From assembly GCA_009760855.2 (NCBI GenBank), contig WPIO01000043.1, positions 1,118,001 through 1,182,000 on the forward strand: a DNA stretch of 64,000 nucleotides, in the 5' to 3' direction. This DNA comes from Cristatella mucedo (Eukaryota; Bryozoa; Phylactolaemata; Cristatellidae). The notes under the pieces were generated by a model, which ran no database searches, was not told where the DNA came from, and saw nothing but the letters and a program-made list of their open reading frames with translations. Made by a program: the position numbers and the translations under genes. Positions within the stretch are counted from its first letter, which is position 1. Each line of letters opens with the position of its first letter. Positions 35,185 to 45,822 of the stretch are shown here, one piece after another.

Positions 35185-35745
35185 TGTGTTAATAATAATA
35201 ATAATAATAATCTTCTTGATAAAGCGCCCTCGGAGAACTCAATCTCTCTCTAGGCGCTTTAAATTTGCTGCAAAAAGAAATGCAATTGAATGGTGAGTAA
35301 AATCATGCTTGAAAAACAAACAAAATGAATAATATGATTAGGGGTGACATTCACAGGGTCAGCATGCAAATGTGGTTAGTGGCAGCATGCACAGTGTCAG
35401 CACGCATAAGCACATCAAGGACGAATCACAGGAACCCACTAAATGCTGTCCTAAATAGGTGTGTTTTTAAATTCTTTTTAAATGTGGTCAGATCAGGGGA
35501 TGTTCTGACACAGGTCGGGAGGGAGTTCCGGGCTTTGGGAGCATACGAACTAAATGTACGGTCTCCAAAGGATTTGAGGTTTGTACAGGGTATTTGTAGA
35601 CTGTTGGATTCCGAAAAGCGGGTGGTACGATGCTTAGCCTGATGGGGTAGTATATCTGAGAGATAGGCTGGAGCCAAAGAATGAAGTGACCTAAAAGTGC
35701 GTGACAAAACCTTGAAGTCAATCCGTTGCGTGACTGGTAGCCACG
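35185..35745 (-). mobile_element. LF2 LINE 3' copy
   Basis: Reverse LF2 from (AAT)n through tail, 3' UTR and the end of the RT frame (FRSLHSLAPAYLSDILPHQA). 5' truncated near the VKQRIDFK position. High similarity to the copies at 21112 and 50346. Confidence 0.88.
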
Positions 35746-36078
35746 CGTTGTTATGCTAATGCAACTACCTTGCTCATTCACAGATTTGCGAAACGTGGAA
35801 GCAGTGCCCAGTCTCACTTTAACTTAAAACAGCTACAGACTATTTTTTAAATCTCTCAGGCACAGACTTGGCATTCACGAGGTACTTACTATTACTGATG
35901 TCTGCTTTTAGCTACCCTAAGTGGGCAATTTTTCTTGCCCTTTACTTGCCCTTAAAGCAATGTGGACAACCTGAACCCAGTACTACATACAAATACTCAG
36001 GTTATCCTTATTTTATGTTTCGGTCTACTCTTCTTATGTGCCCCTTCAAGACACCTAAGGCGTGAAAAAGCGACCTAC

Positions 36079-36201
36079 CTGTCGTTGAAAATGACCCAGC
36101 CATAACCTGATTTCTGATTGGTGAAGTGGGTGAGGTTACCGCTCGTAACCCGGATTTTGTGGCAGATTTAGAGTCCTGCACTTGAGCAGGTGTCGACGTT
36201 G
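36079..36201 (-). CDS. G2 Ser/Thr-rich exon (123 bp), copy 7, subtype 2
   Basis: Acceptor CTTTGTAG and donor GTAGGT (36078-36073) bound a 123 bp phase 1-1 exon. The peptide has TSTPAQVQDSKSATKSG at the start and RNQVMAGSFSTTG at the end. Its partner in G1 is 11058-11180; both share the CTTTGTAG acceptor and the [IV][IM]AGS[SF]STTG ending. Confidence 0.73.
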
Positions 36202-36459
36202 CTACAAAGTCAACACAGATCTAACCATTAGGAACGTACTTAAGCAATTATAAAAATTATCTTAAGCGTTGCGTTGCCTAAATATTGGAGCAACATGTAA
36301 TTCAAAATAATGTTATTCCTAAGGTAATTCAAAGATCGTTCGGCTACAATGTCAACACAAATGTAACCATTCTGACATATTTACTACTTCTTATCTAACA
36401 ACCTGCACTAAACATTTGCAAAAGAATTTTGTAATTGTTTCCAGCAACATGCAACTTAC

Positions 36460-37310
36460 AGTGGTGGTCGAATAACCGGTAAGCAGAGGTAAATGAACAT
36501 AATAGTAATACACTTGATATAGCCCCTTCAGAGAACTCCTTCTCTTTCTAGGCGCTTTACATTTGCTGCAAAGTAAGCACAATCGAATGGTGAGTTGTAT
36601 CATGCTTCATGGACAACATGAATAAAATGGCTATGGGTGACATGCAGAGGGTCAGCATGCAAGTGTGGTTAGGGGCAGCATGCAATAGTGTCAGCACACA
36701 TAAGCACATTAAGGATGAATTACAGGGACCAACTAAACTTACCTAGGCTGTAAAATATTTATTATTTATTTCAAACAGCTCCATTTTTAATGATGTCGAG
36801 TTTTCTGTATATGCTGTTAACGTCTTATTCCTGTTACATCAGATGTTCTTATGAGACTAATATAAATGCATAATTTCCAAGAACCATTGGGGTTTCAGAA
36901 ATCGCATTTTCAGCTGTTACAATCAAGTTTAAATATCCCCGGAATCCCTTAAGCATTTCAACTAACGTTTTGGGATTCCATCACGAGAAATTTCATAAAT
37001 CTTTGATAAACCTCTGATCCAATGATCCAATGAAATATCAACATTTAAGAGGTCATAATGTCATGCTGTCATAAATAGATTCGTTTTTATGTTCTTTTTA
37101 AATGTGGTCAAGTCAGGGGATGTTGTGACGAAAGTCGGGAGTGAGTTCTAGGCATTGGGAGCATACGAACTAAAGGCACGGTCTCCAAAGTATTTGAGGT
37201 TTGTACGAGGTATAGGTAAACAGTTATATTCCGGAAAGCGAGTGGTATGATGCTGAGCCTGGTGGGGAGTAGATCTCATAGGCTATGAACATTCGAGGAG
37301 CTTGAAATTT
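36460..37310 (-). pseudogene. G2 60 bp exon split by a LINE
   Basis: The two halves of the 60 bp exon type lie at 37310-37285 (after acceptor TTTTGCAG) and 36500-36460. Between them is an LF2 insertion with an 8 bp target duplication. The donor junction has also lost one G (ACT then GTAAGT rather than ACTG then GTA), so phase would change even without the insertion. This copy is taken as dead. Confidence 0.75.
36501..37284 (-). mobile_element. LF2 LINE inserted in an exon, with TSD
   Basis: Reverse LF2 3' sequence at 36501-36732 and 37066-37284, flanked by ATGAACAT at 36493-36500 and 37285-37292. The middle, 36733-37065, is not LINE but is similar to 31707-31990, so a second event lies within it. 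The 5' end is at the KHRTT region of the RT. Confidence 0.82.
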
Positions 37311-37349
37311 CTGCAAAAATTAATAATGATATACAATATTAGTCATTTG

Positions 37350-37480
37350 TATAGCAATCTTAGAGAACAATCTTTATTCAGGAATTTCACATATGCCAAG
37401 AATCTCGAGCCCACGACCTCGGCCATCGAATCCAATCACCTCGACCTCAGTCGGGTGAGCGTCTTAACCACTATTCCAAA
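37350..37480 (-). mobile_element. S1 SINE, reverse
   Basis: Reverse S1: tail-like gaacaatctttattcagg, ttcacatatgc, box B ctcgagcccacgacctcgg and head ctcgacctcagtcgggtg. Located as in the 13.5 and 16.9 kb units, directly upstream of the 60 bp exon. Confidence 0.68.
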
Positions 37481-37634
37481 ACAAAATAAAAATATAGTTT
37501 ATACCTAACATTGATCTGCAAAAGCTCTAAAACTTCCCTGTAGAATATTATAACGAATCAGACATTTATGATTTAAAACTTTGATAGATTCACAGCAGCT
37601 TTAAGCTGTGCAATCATTGCAGATAAACTAATGG

Positions 37635-38068
37635 TAATTGTAATGTATCTCCATCAGTAACTCCACAAAGTCATACAGACCATGTGGGTGTTACGCAGGA
37701 GAGTTTTGTATAGCGCACTCACAGCCTAAGCGGCTTTCGGCACACATTCGGTAGCCAACAGACTTCGTCTCACGCAACAAAGAGAAAGTGGGAAGCATAG
37801 CAGAGTCAGGAGAGCAGTTGAGGTAGTGAGTAGCATAGAAGTAGCAGTTCAGGACCGCTGAAAAGATGTGCCATAGTCGGCAGTAGTAGAGTAGTTGTCG
37901 GTGCGTAAGAATTGTGGAAGCGAGTTCCACAGTCTAGGACCTGCAGAGCTAAAACTTCTGTCGCCAACTGTCTTTAAGCGGAGGAATGGGACAGCTAATT
38001 TATTGTCCACACAGGACCTGAGGGCGCGAACAGGCTGAAACTGATGCAGCAGTTCAGCTAGGTAATTC
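37635..38068 (-). mobile_element. LF1 LINE 3' copy
   Basis: Reverse LF1 from atctccatcagtaactccac to the LLHQFQP region (ctgatgcagcagttcagct). Untranslated 3' part and last about 100 codons; 5'-truncated. No counterpart in the G1 segment. Confidence 0.87.
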
Positions 38069-38104
38069 GTACCTCATACGTAGATATACAATTCAGTCGT
38101 ATAG

Positions 38105-38235
38105 TGCCATGGGGAGAATTTAATCCTAATTCGGGTGTTTCATATATTGCACGTTGCTCGAACGCACGCAATCGGTCATCAAATACGTTTACTTTCACCT
38201 CGATTGCTCAAGGTGAGCATCTTAACCATATATCA
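38105..38235 (-). mobile_element. S1 SINE, reverse, diverged
   Basis: Orthologous in place to the SINE at 17195-17312: gagaatttaatcctaattcg tail piece, gttgctcgaacgcacgcaat box B remnant and a decayed head. Confidence 0.55.
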
Positions 38236-39547
38236 CCGGCTGAGCTGTCTTTCTAAACTGGTGTCACTCTTAACAATCTTAATACTCTTCGCCTGGCGAT
38301 GCAATCAGACGCTTAGGTTTGCATCGCGGCTTTTCTGCCGAGCTGGTTGCAACTGCCATATTTCCTCTCTCTTCTCGTCTCCTAGCTCTGGCTACAAGTT
38401 AAAAATCACATCAACATCAATGCTGCATAGTTCACTCCTTTTTCTCCAATTATTCACCCAAGCTCAGGCTTATCTGTCCAAAATAATACTGCCCTATCAT
38501 GCAATCCCTTTTATCTTTAGCTCTTTTTATTCAAGCTGTTTCAATGCATCTGAACAGTACACATCCTCTAGAGACCATGGCTCTATTTAGTATTAATCTA
38601 AGGCTGGAAACTGGTTGCTAGACGAAGTTATTAAATATGGCCACTTGAAAAGATTTTAAGTAGCAATAAATCCACTTTCTCTATACACCAGAAGCTCCGT
38701 CCTTGTGAAGTTTTTCCGGCTGCCCACTCTGCGCTCATTTTGTGCTTTAGTAAAAAAAAATGCTTATTTTCCAGCATGAATCAATAGTCTTTGAAAGGGT
38801 CCACTTCTCTTGAAATAAGATGTCGTTACGTGCGTAATACTGAAAGATGAGGAGCGTGTATGGCACTGAAGAAGGAATAATTTTTGCTTATTCTGGAAGG
38901 CCATCGAATAAACCTTCCAGATCTATCATTAAAACTTGGTATCTTTTATCTCTTGGTAACTAACTTAATTTTATGAGATGAGCAGGTGAGCAACCTCAAT
39001 ATATAAGAAGCTTTTCTTTCAGCCGTGTCCAATGCCTCTTTCTTCTAAGGTTCCCAGTGAACATTTTGGCTGGTAATTCCCAGGATAAGAATAAGCTGGG
39101 CATTTGATTGTTAGCTCCTCCAAAGCTATCATTAGCAGCAGTTTTCCTAACTCATTGGCCTACTACAATGAAAGATCCCGGCATATTGATTGTGCTACTT
39201 TTAAAAATGCTTATCTTCATACATCTTGATTTAGCAACACTAAATGCAAATTTATCTCGCTATAGTGCTTTCGAAAACTTACTGTACGTTAATAAATTGC
39301 CATATGGACCATTATGTGCTTCTCATGATGGCAGGACTCTGGCAACGAGCTACACGAGGAGTCAGATTCACAATTCAGAGCACAGCACGCGTTCTCAGCC
39401 GCAACCAATTCGGAATAGCACGAAGTTTCCGGCCCTAAATGAAGCGTTATTATAAAAATCTATTAAAACCTATATTAGCCAGCCCTAAATGTTCATTAAC
39501 ACAGTTACGTGGCTCCGTAATGAAAGCGCATGCGACATGAGGTAATA

Positions 39548-40172
39548 AGCTTGGCTGGGCTACCAAAGAAAGCAACTAGGCCAGCGCAGCTGACTATGAA
39601 TATGGCTGCAAGGCTAGTCTTCAAGTCCCAGAGGTTTGAGCACGTGTCTCCTTCGCTAAAAGAGCTAGGATGACTGCCGATTGATCAACGGATGCAGAGC
39701 AGAGTTCTGACGCTGACCCACAAGGCCCACCACAGCTTGGCTCCTTTGTACCTAGCTGAACTGCTGCACCAGTTTAGCCTGTTCGCGCCCTCAGGTCCTG
39801 TGTGGACAATAAATTAGCTGTTCCATTCCTCCGCTTAAAGACCGTTGGCGACAAAAGCTTTAGCTCTGCAGGTCCTAGACTGTGGAACTCGCTTCCACAA
39901 TTCTTACGCAACGACAACTGCTTTTCTGCTGCCGACTATGGCTCATCCTTTTCAGCGGCCCTGAGCTGCTACTTCCATGCTACTCACTACCTCAACTGCT
40001 CTCCTGACTCAGCTATGCTTCCCACTTTCTCTTTGTTGCGTGAGACGAAGTCTGTTGGCTACCGAATGCGTACCGAAAGCGGCTTAGGCTGTGAGGTAGT
40101 TATACAAAACTCTCCTGCGTAACACCCACATATTCTTTATGGCTTTGTGGAGTCACTGACGGAGATACATTA
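39548..40172 (+). mobile_element. LF1 LINE 3' copy
   Basis: From the GLPKKAT region of RT through FKSQRFEHVSPSLKEL, HKAHHSLAPLYLAELLHQF and the 3' end (ctgacggagatacattac). Premature stops (for example at LG-stop-LPIDQ near 39670). No repeat tail beyond ACATTAC. Confidence 0.87.
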
Positions 40173-41981
40173 CCTGCTGACTACTTATAATCAATCACAC
40201 GAGACAGGTGTGGTCTAACAAGTAGATTTAATTGCAGTCATCATCTCAACGCTCCATTCTCACCCAGAATTCCGAAATATTATATATTATCAAATTAGGG
40301 GGAATTTATGCCTTTAAATCAACGCCATAGTAATCATATGATAGCACTAGGTTTCACCTATTCAGTACAGAGGAGCCATAGAAGGTTGGGTGTGGTACAA
40401 AGCAGAAATAAAATAGTCGAGCACGCTAGGCTGAAACCAGAGCGATGCTGCTAAGCTATTCCATGCATATCTAAGTGAAGAACTGGTACTTTAGAGGAAA
40501 TATCTAAGAATTGCATATAAACACAATAGCAGCCACAGGTGTCGTTATTCATAGAACAAACTATAGATTTTTAATTTATATCTGTGAGTTTAAGATTCAT
40601 TATTCAAGTTGTTCAGTGATTAATAAATCTCGAGTAGCATTGCAGTAATGAAGGAACTGAAAACATCACCAATTTAGGATCAAATATGAGGTCAGATCGA
40701 ATAGGAGGAATCGTGGAATATAGCTCAAGAATAATAAATTGACTGAATACTATTATGACAATTTGGGTCTACCGGGTTTTTGGTGTGGCATTATTCAAAG
40801 GAGTTGCTCTGATGTGTGCTTCAAAATTTACATGCGGCAAGTTAAAATGAAGAAACATTAAAAAGATAAAATATTAAAAAGAAACAAATACTAGCTTATT
40901 TAACAGCCTCTTTTATATAGCGACAGACGAGCCTTCATGGCTATCACCACCGCTAGCAGCGGCAATAAAAGAACGCCCACTGCAGAATTTGAACTCGTGA
41001 CCTCGGGACCGGGGTATGGTTTAGAGAACGACTTGGTTTTAAACCGTTCAAACGAGATTTAGTGAGCCTGAAGATCGCATATAGGACCATTTCAGTCGGT
41101 TAGCAGCTATCTACTGACAAACACTTGAATGAGCTAAGTTTGGTATTATAGTAATTATCTTTTTAAGTTTCAGACTTGAGCAGAGTCTTATACTTTGACT
41201 TAAACTGGCATGCGAATTATATCATGGTTAATTTTCTGCAAAATGAGTCATCTTGATTGCTTATCATTAGGAGCTTATTAACCAGGAGAACGTGGCAACA
41301 CAATTTTGAGCTTAGTTAATAAGCCCGGCTTTAAAAGACTTCTTGATGCACGAGTGAGCGTGTTTCGTGCGGTTCGTGCGTATATTTGTGTTAGTTGTAA
41401 ATAGTAGGTGCTCAGCCTCACAGAGAGCCACGCTTTTTTACCAAAAATTATAAATATTTTTTATCGCGACGATATTACGTAATTTAAGTATTTTATTTAA
41501 CTGATAGACTTGTCGCAAAATGCTATCAAAATTTTGGTTTGATTACCATATGACATCAGTGATAAATTTCTCCTGCGCCACTGCTGCTGCATGCAGTTTT
41601 GTTCTTCAGCTGCTTACTTGGATTTCAAATAATTGTTAATGCGAAGTAGGCGAGCATCCAGCGAAGGTGTGCTTATCGTTCATGTGGTATCTACATATCG
41701 TGCTTCAGACCCTGACCCTCAGACTGGGTCGAAAATCGAAAAAAGTACTTACACGAGCAAGCCGTAGAGGCTGCCATAAGTAACAGTTTGAAACGTGCTA
41801 ACTGCTGCTAACTCAATATGCAAAACGCAGAATATTTATAAAAAGTTTCTACGCGTGGGAGCTACTTTTTAATTGCAATGACATCGATGCTTTAGTACGT
41901 TTAAGTCTGAACTGCTATCCTAGGCTGTCAATAATGTCACCGCAGTCAGATGAAAGGCGTGCATGCGGCAATCTGTCTTAC
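40173..41981. other. G2 intron, no exon recognised
   Basis: Lies between the PAN exon and the downstream G2 exons. Apart from an S2 SINE at 40895-41030, I see no exon or repeat that I can support. Confidence 0.4.
40895..41030 (-). mobile_element. S2 SINE, reverse
   Basis: Reverse S2 with ttatttaacagcctctttta, gccttcatggctatcaccac, and box B gaatttgaactcgtgacctc. The tRNA-like head is cut after gggaccgggg. Confidence 0.65.
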
Positions 41982-42227
41982 AGCTTAGTCCAAAAGTGAC
42001 ATAGTCTTCGCTTTTCGCTGGAGCATCGTTCGACTGAAATGTTTCGCACTCACGAGTCTCCAGGTTGAAGTTGAAGCCAGAACACCCATCTCCTAACTTA
42101 ATGCAACTTTGACCGCATCGCCCGATTGCGTCAAGATCAGATGAACGAGCGAACTTTATCCGTGCAAACATACCTCCGTTGACTAGGAGAACTGGCGATG
42201 CAGCGCTAAATATCCATGGATGTGCTC
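41982..42227 (-). CDS. G2 exon 2: PAN/apple-like domain
   Basis: From acceptor CATTGTAG (42235-42228) to donor GTAAGA (41981-41976), the exon is 246 bp, phase 1-1, and joins in frame to exon 1. It codes about 82 residues: AHPWIFSAASPVLLVNGG, then a region with GRCGQSCIKLGDGCSGFNFN, RECETF and a final GLSC whose Cys codon is split by the junction. The C-x3-C-x6-C-x-GFNFN-x5-C spacing is typical of PAN/apple modules, which bind glycans or proteins outside cells. A single-exon module with symmetric phase is standard for shuffled domains. No counterpart is seen in G1. Confidence 0.72.
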
Positions 42228-42570
42228 CTACAATGCGTGTAACCATGAATTGATTCCGTCTACGTTATAGAAAATGTTAAAGCCATATTTGCAGATCATA
42301 TTTGCCACATAACTGTGCTTATTAGGTCACTGCCATAGTAACCCATGACCGTTGGGGAGATTTCCAATCACTTGAAGATGTATTTGCATTAGCCTGAGAA
42401 TTCGTTGGACCATTATTACTAATAAGGTCTCATATGGATTAGATCCTACAAGACGTCCGATTTCAACTAACTGCGGTGCATGTGTCATGCCAAACTAAAA
42501 TACTTCTGTCACTAATGAGTTCTAAAATGCCTGCGCTCTATATATCTTTTTTTTCATTTGTCTGTTGAGT

Positions 42571-42651
42571 TTAATTTAGACCATCAGAATTGGCTTTCAT
42601 TTCTTTGATGGTGTCACCAGATAAGTTTCCCACGGAAGCCCTTCGAGTAAG
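42571..42651 (-). pseudogene. Exon-like relic matching 11684-11786
   Basis: The TTAACCACAG acceptor is conserved, followed by LTRRASVGNLSGDTIKEMKA and then stop TAA after 26 codons. The G1 counterpart is open at that place. It sits between G2 exon 1 and the PAN exon; inclusion would end translation. Confidence 0.35.
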
Positions 42652-43066
42652 CTGTGGTTAAAGCTAAACTAAATTTCTATCAAATAGTGTAGCTCTCTTT
42701 ATGCCCGCATACTTTATCGAACAAGAAAAAGTCACTATAAATTAGCCGCGTATGAAAAATATCTAAAGTAAGCCTGAAATAACGGCCTTTGCCGAAAAGA
42801 ACTTGACGGGGTGCTCCTGATTCATGTTCATTCTTTGAAGAATGCAGTAAACTGGGTAAACTGGGCTCAGTGCGGCAACGCCCGGTGCCAATGGCTGCAC
42901 ATAAACGTCAAAAGAACAGAAATGGCCATTGGGGTTTGATGGCTATTTTATGGGACAATTGTTTATCGCGTAATAGATCAGTCGAATTGAAAAAGGCAAA
43001 TTTCTTTGCAAAATTAACCAGTAAAAGGCAGACATTGCTGGCAGGCTAGCGACAGCTTCTTCTTAC

Positions 43067-43142
43067 CGGCTTCTTTTACGTGTAAAATGAGGGCCACACC
43101 GCAAGCAGACAGCACCAGCGCTGACAGAGCGGAAAATCCCAT
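43067..43142 (-). CDS. G2 exon 1: signal peptide
   Basis: ATG at 43142 opens 25 codons plus one base to donor GTAAGA (43066-43061). The peptide MGFSALSALVLSACG..LILHVKEA aligns without gaps to the G1 exon 1. An in-frame upstream start at 43259 exists, but the paralogue comparison favours this one. The exon ends in phase 1 and joins the PAN exon in frame. Confidence 0.75.
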
Positions 43143-43739
43143 CGTTGAACCACGAGCTTCCTGCGCCCTGCACAGATATCCGCGATTTAATGCAGATAAA
43201 ATTAGCCTGCTTTCCGGCCTAACGCCATACGTCAATACGTTGGATCGATGGGTAGTCAAATAAGTTCATTATGATCAAGCGAAAGCTGAGCAAACATTTA
43301 CAATGGAATAGTTGCGGCAGCATCGACGAGAGTGGACCACATTGCAATAATAGTCGCACCTCCAACTTGGCTGAGAAAAGTAAATACTGTGAACATGTGC
43401 GTGCATTTGAGGCATGACAAGGTGAGAGTATTTCTATTTTTTGGACGCCGACAAGGGGCCATTTGGAGCTGTTACGAACTCACTGTAGCAGCAGCAATTA
43501 CACTCGTATCCTCGGCCTCAAAAGAAGCTAATTGCATGCCTGCAGCTGTCGCTATAACCAGTGGACACGTGACTGGGCGTGCAACCGCGAAGCTCTACTA
43601 ATGATTAGTAGGAGCTGCACGAAAAGCCCTCGCACGCCAACAAAGGCAGAATATGGCGGGGCGAGAGGTCAACCCTACCGAAGCCGCCTATGTTCAGCAT
43701 TAACTACGCCATTCAATCGGCTCGTTCTAAGCCCAATGT

Positions 43740-43975
43740 CCAACTAAAAAACTGCCGAAATGCAATCGCGCTTTGCCAGGGATTCCATCACTTCGTTGGT
43801 CCATGCATTTGCAACATAAGGTCTCGACTTCTCTGCCTGACTAGTGATGGCCTGTGTCATTAAGCTCTTACATTTGGCGAAACACTCATCAGCTAGTATT
43901 TCCTCTATTTGATGTTGCAGTGGCAACATACAACACTACTCACCGACGTGAACTGGCTCCACATCACGCAGCGTT
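43740..43975 (+). mobile_element. Ancient LF2 fragment shared with G1 region
   Basis: Diverged LF2 RT sequence (gttggtccatgcatttgcaa, ggtctcgacttctctg) aligned with 21980-22196. It marks the upstream extent of the G1/G2 duplication. Confidence 0.5.
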
Positions 43976-45495
43976 TCGGAGAATCATAGCAATTGCAATT
44001 GATATCACTAAATATCTTTGCTTCTTTGCAATCGGCTAAGAAAGGCAACCTCAGTTCGGAGTAAGTAGACTTTACAGGACAGTTGAAATGTCAGCAAGAC
44101 TCAGCATAACTATGGGTGCACATGACGAGGGCACTAGGGTTTGGTCATTTGTTGAGGTTAGCCATGCTTAATTAATTCAGCATTAGTTATTATTGGTATG
44201 GGAACGCTCCTACTTCAAATTGAGGATGGAGAAAGTTTCAGGCACGAATGGGGATTTTGTGGCCCATTTCTTTCCTCCAAATGCTAGGGTTTGAGCACAG
44301 CGTTTGAACGGTTCGCTGACTCACGATCTAAATAGATTTTAGGTAAAGGCAGGGGGATTTTTGAAGCACATGTTCAGATGGTAATTCTTAACGTCGCGAC
44401 TGGTAAATTCGTAGCACTTTCTGTAGCTGGCATCGGCACCTTTCCTCCAGCCCGACTAGCCAGTGTTGTACATACACCATGGCTAAATTAATGGTTTACT
44501 TTACTTGTCAAAACTTGCGAAAAATAAATTGCCTTTAATTTCTTAATCGAGAAATGGCATTCAGTTATATTCAGCTGTGACGATGTGTCTTCTTCGGACG
44601 ATGTCTCTAATGAAATGGCGGTTACTTTTCATATAACCAGGCAAGCTGCTTCACTGAATGATGTTTTCAATTAGACATACATCTTAGTATTTCCTAACGT
44701 CTGCCTCGGAGGACCATTTTTAGCTGAGTCCTCTAAGCTACGAAGTCACGTTGAAAAGATGACGTTACTATATTGCTGACATATCTGGGGCTTATAACGT
44801 ATGTCTTTCCATACTGTAGGTGAATCGGTGAATTATCGCAATATACCACGAGTGATAAGTTCAGCGTCTTCAAAGTATGTGGTGTTACGTTGGCAGTTTT
44901 ATAAGCTATATATGCGGCATAATTATAGTTATCGAAATGATATTATTAATATCTTCTTACTAGCTCTTTTTTTGAACAAAATCTCTAACCAGAAGTTTGC
45001 TGCGAGAAATAAATAACCAAGAGCCGATACAGCCGATGCAGCATGCGTGAATAAGCATGCTAAAGCATGCAATTATAATGGCAAATACGCAAAACTCACA
45101 CAAGGCTCGGGCTCACTGCATAGGATGAAGCCTCGTTATCAAAACGCACTAGTTGAGCACATTGAGTACATGGGAAGAAGTTAGAATGGGTACCCCAATC
45201 CTTACTAAGTCTTCAATAGAGGACGATCAAGCGCCTAATAAAGAAGTTGAATACTTTGGCAGCATTATTGAGTGTTAAAAGTCCGAAAAATCCTGGCGTA
45301 GGTTAAGCAAAAACTCAATTGGCGATTCACATTTCAGGGTCATTTTTCTAAGTACCATGAGTGATTATACTAAAGGATAAATGCAATAAATTAATCATTA
45401 ACACCTCAAGTGCCTGTGGGCGCGTCGTTCATCATTCTTCTTCGTCGCATCGCCGCTGCTCACGCGCGTTGTCCCCCTCTCCCCGAAACTCCAAG
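43976..45495. other. No recognised gene
   Basis: AT-rich sequence with short frames only. Near 45225-45340 a frame reads EVEYFGSIIE and SEKSWRRLSK, faintly like the C-terminal part of a LINE RT, but it is too short to assign. A palindromic GCATGCTAAAGCATGC is at 45054-45069. Confidence 0.35.
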
Positions 45496-45500
45496 GTAGC

Positions 45501-45808
45501 TGTAGTTCGATTGCATGCGGGCTGGTACCGCTCCTTTCCTCAACAGCTGGTGGGAGCATCCTCGAGAGGGGCCTGTGCACAGCTGCGGTCAGCTTCTAAT
45601 GAGGCGTTGACACAGGCCGATAATCCGCTGGTGAACGGACGGTGGATTCACCATCGGGGTCGGCCAAGGCACAGCCGGAGTCGATGAGAGAAGAGTTGAG
45701 TGAGAGAAGGGGGCGAAGGGAGCCGTGCGTCCTTCGGCTCCGTGCCTTGTGCAATAAACTGTTGGCGTTGTTCATCGGCTGGCTCTCTGATGTGCGAACC
45801 AAACTACA
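45501..45808 (+). repeat. 5' LTR
   Basis: 308 bp, TG...CA with 7 bp terminal inverted repeat. It includes an AATAAA polyadenylation signal at about 45752, placed as expected in the downstream half. Confidence 0.9.
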
Positions 45809-45822
45809 AGCTATTTCTGGCG

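Larger units (their letters stand above)
29850..43142 (-). other. Gene G2: PAN/apple plus mucin-like secreted protein
   Basis: Gene-level interpretation of minus-strand exons: signal peptide (43142-43067), PAN-like domain (42227-41982), and Ser/Thr exons (36201-36079, 34896-34771, 29972-29850), all with phase 1 joints. The predicted product would be secreted, with one lectin- or adhesion-type PAN module followed by an O-glycosylated stalk. A 60 bp exon at 36.5-37.3 kb is broken by a LINE, and an exon-like segment at 42571-42651 has a stop. Whether G2 is expressed is therefore open. The 3' end was not found; it should lie between 29.8 and 20.6 kb. Confidence 0.5.

Noticed and set aside
45225-45345. 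LINE RT C-terminal fragment (EVEYFGSIIE-like)
   Set aside because: Resemblance is limited to about ten residues with a stop following; not enough to call an element.
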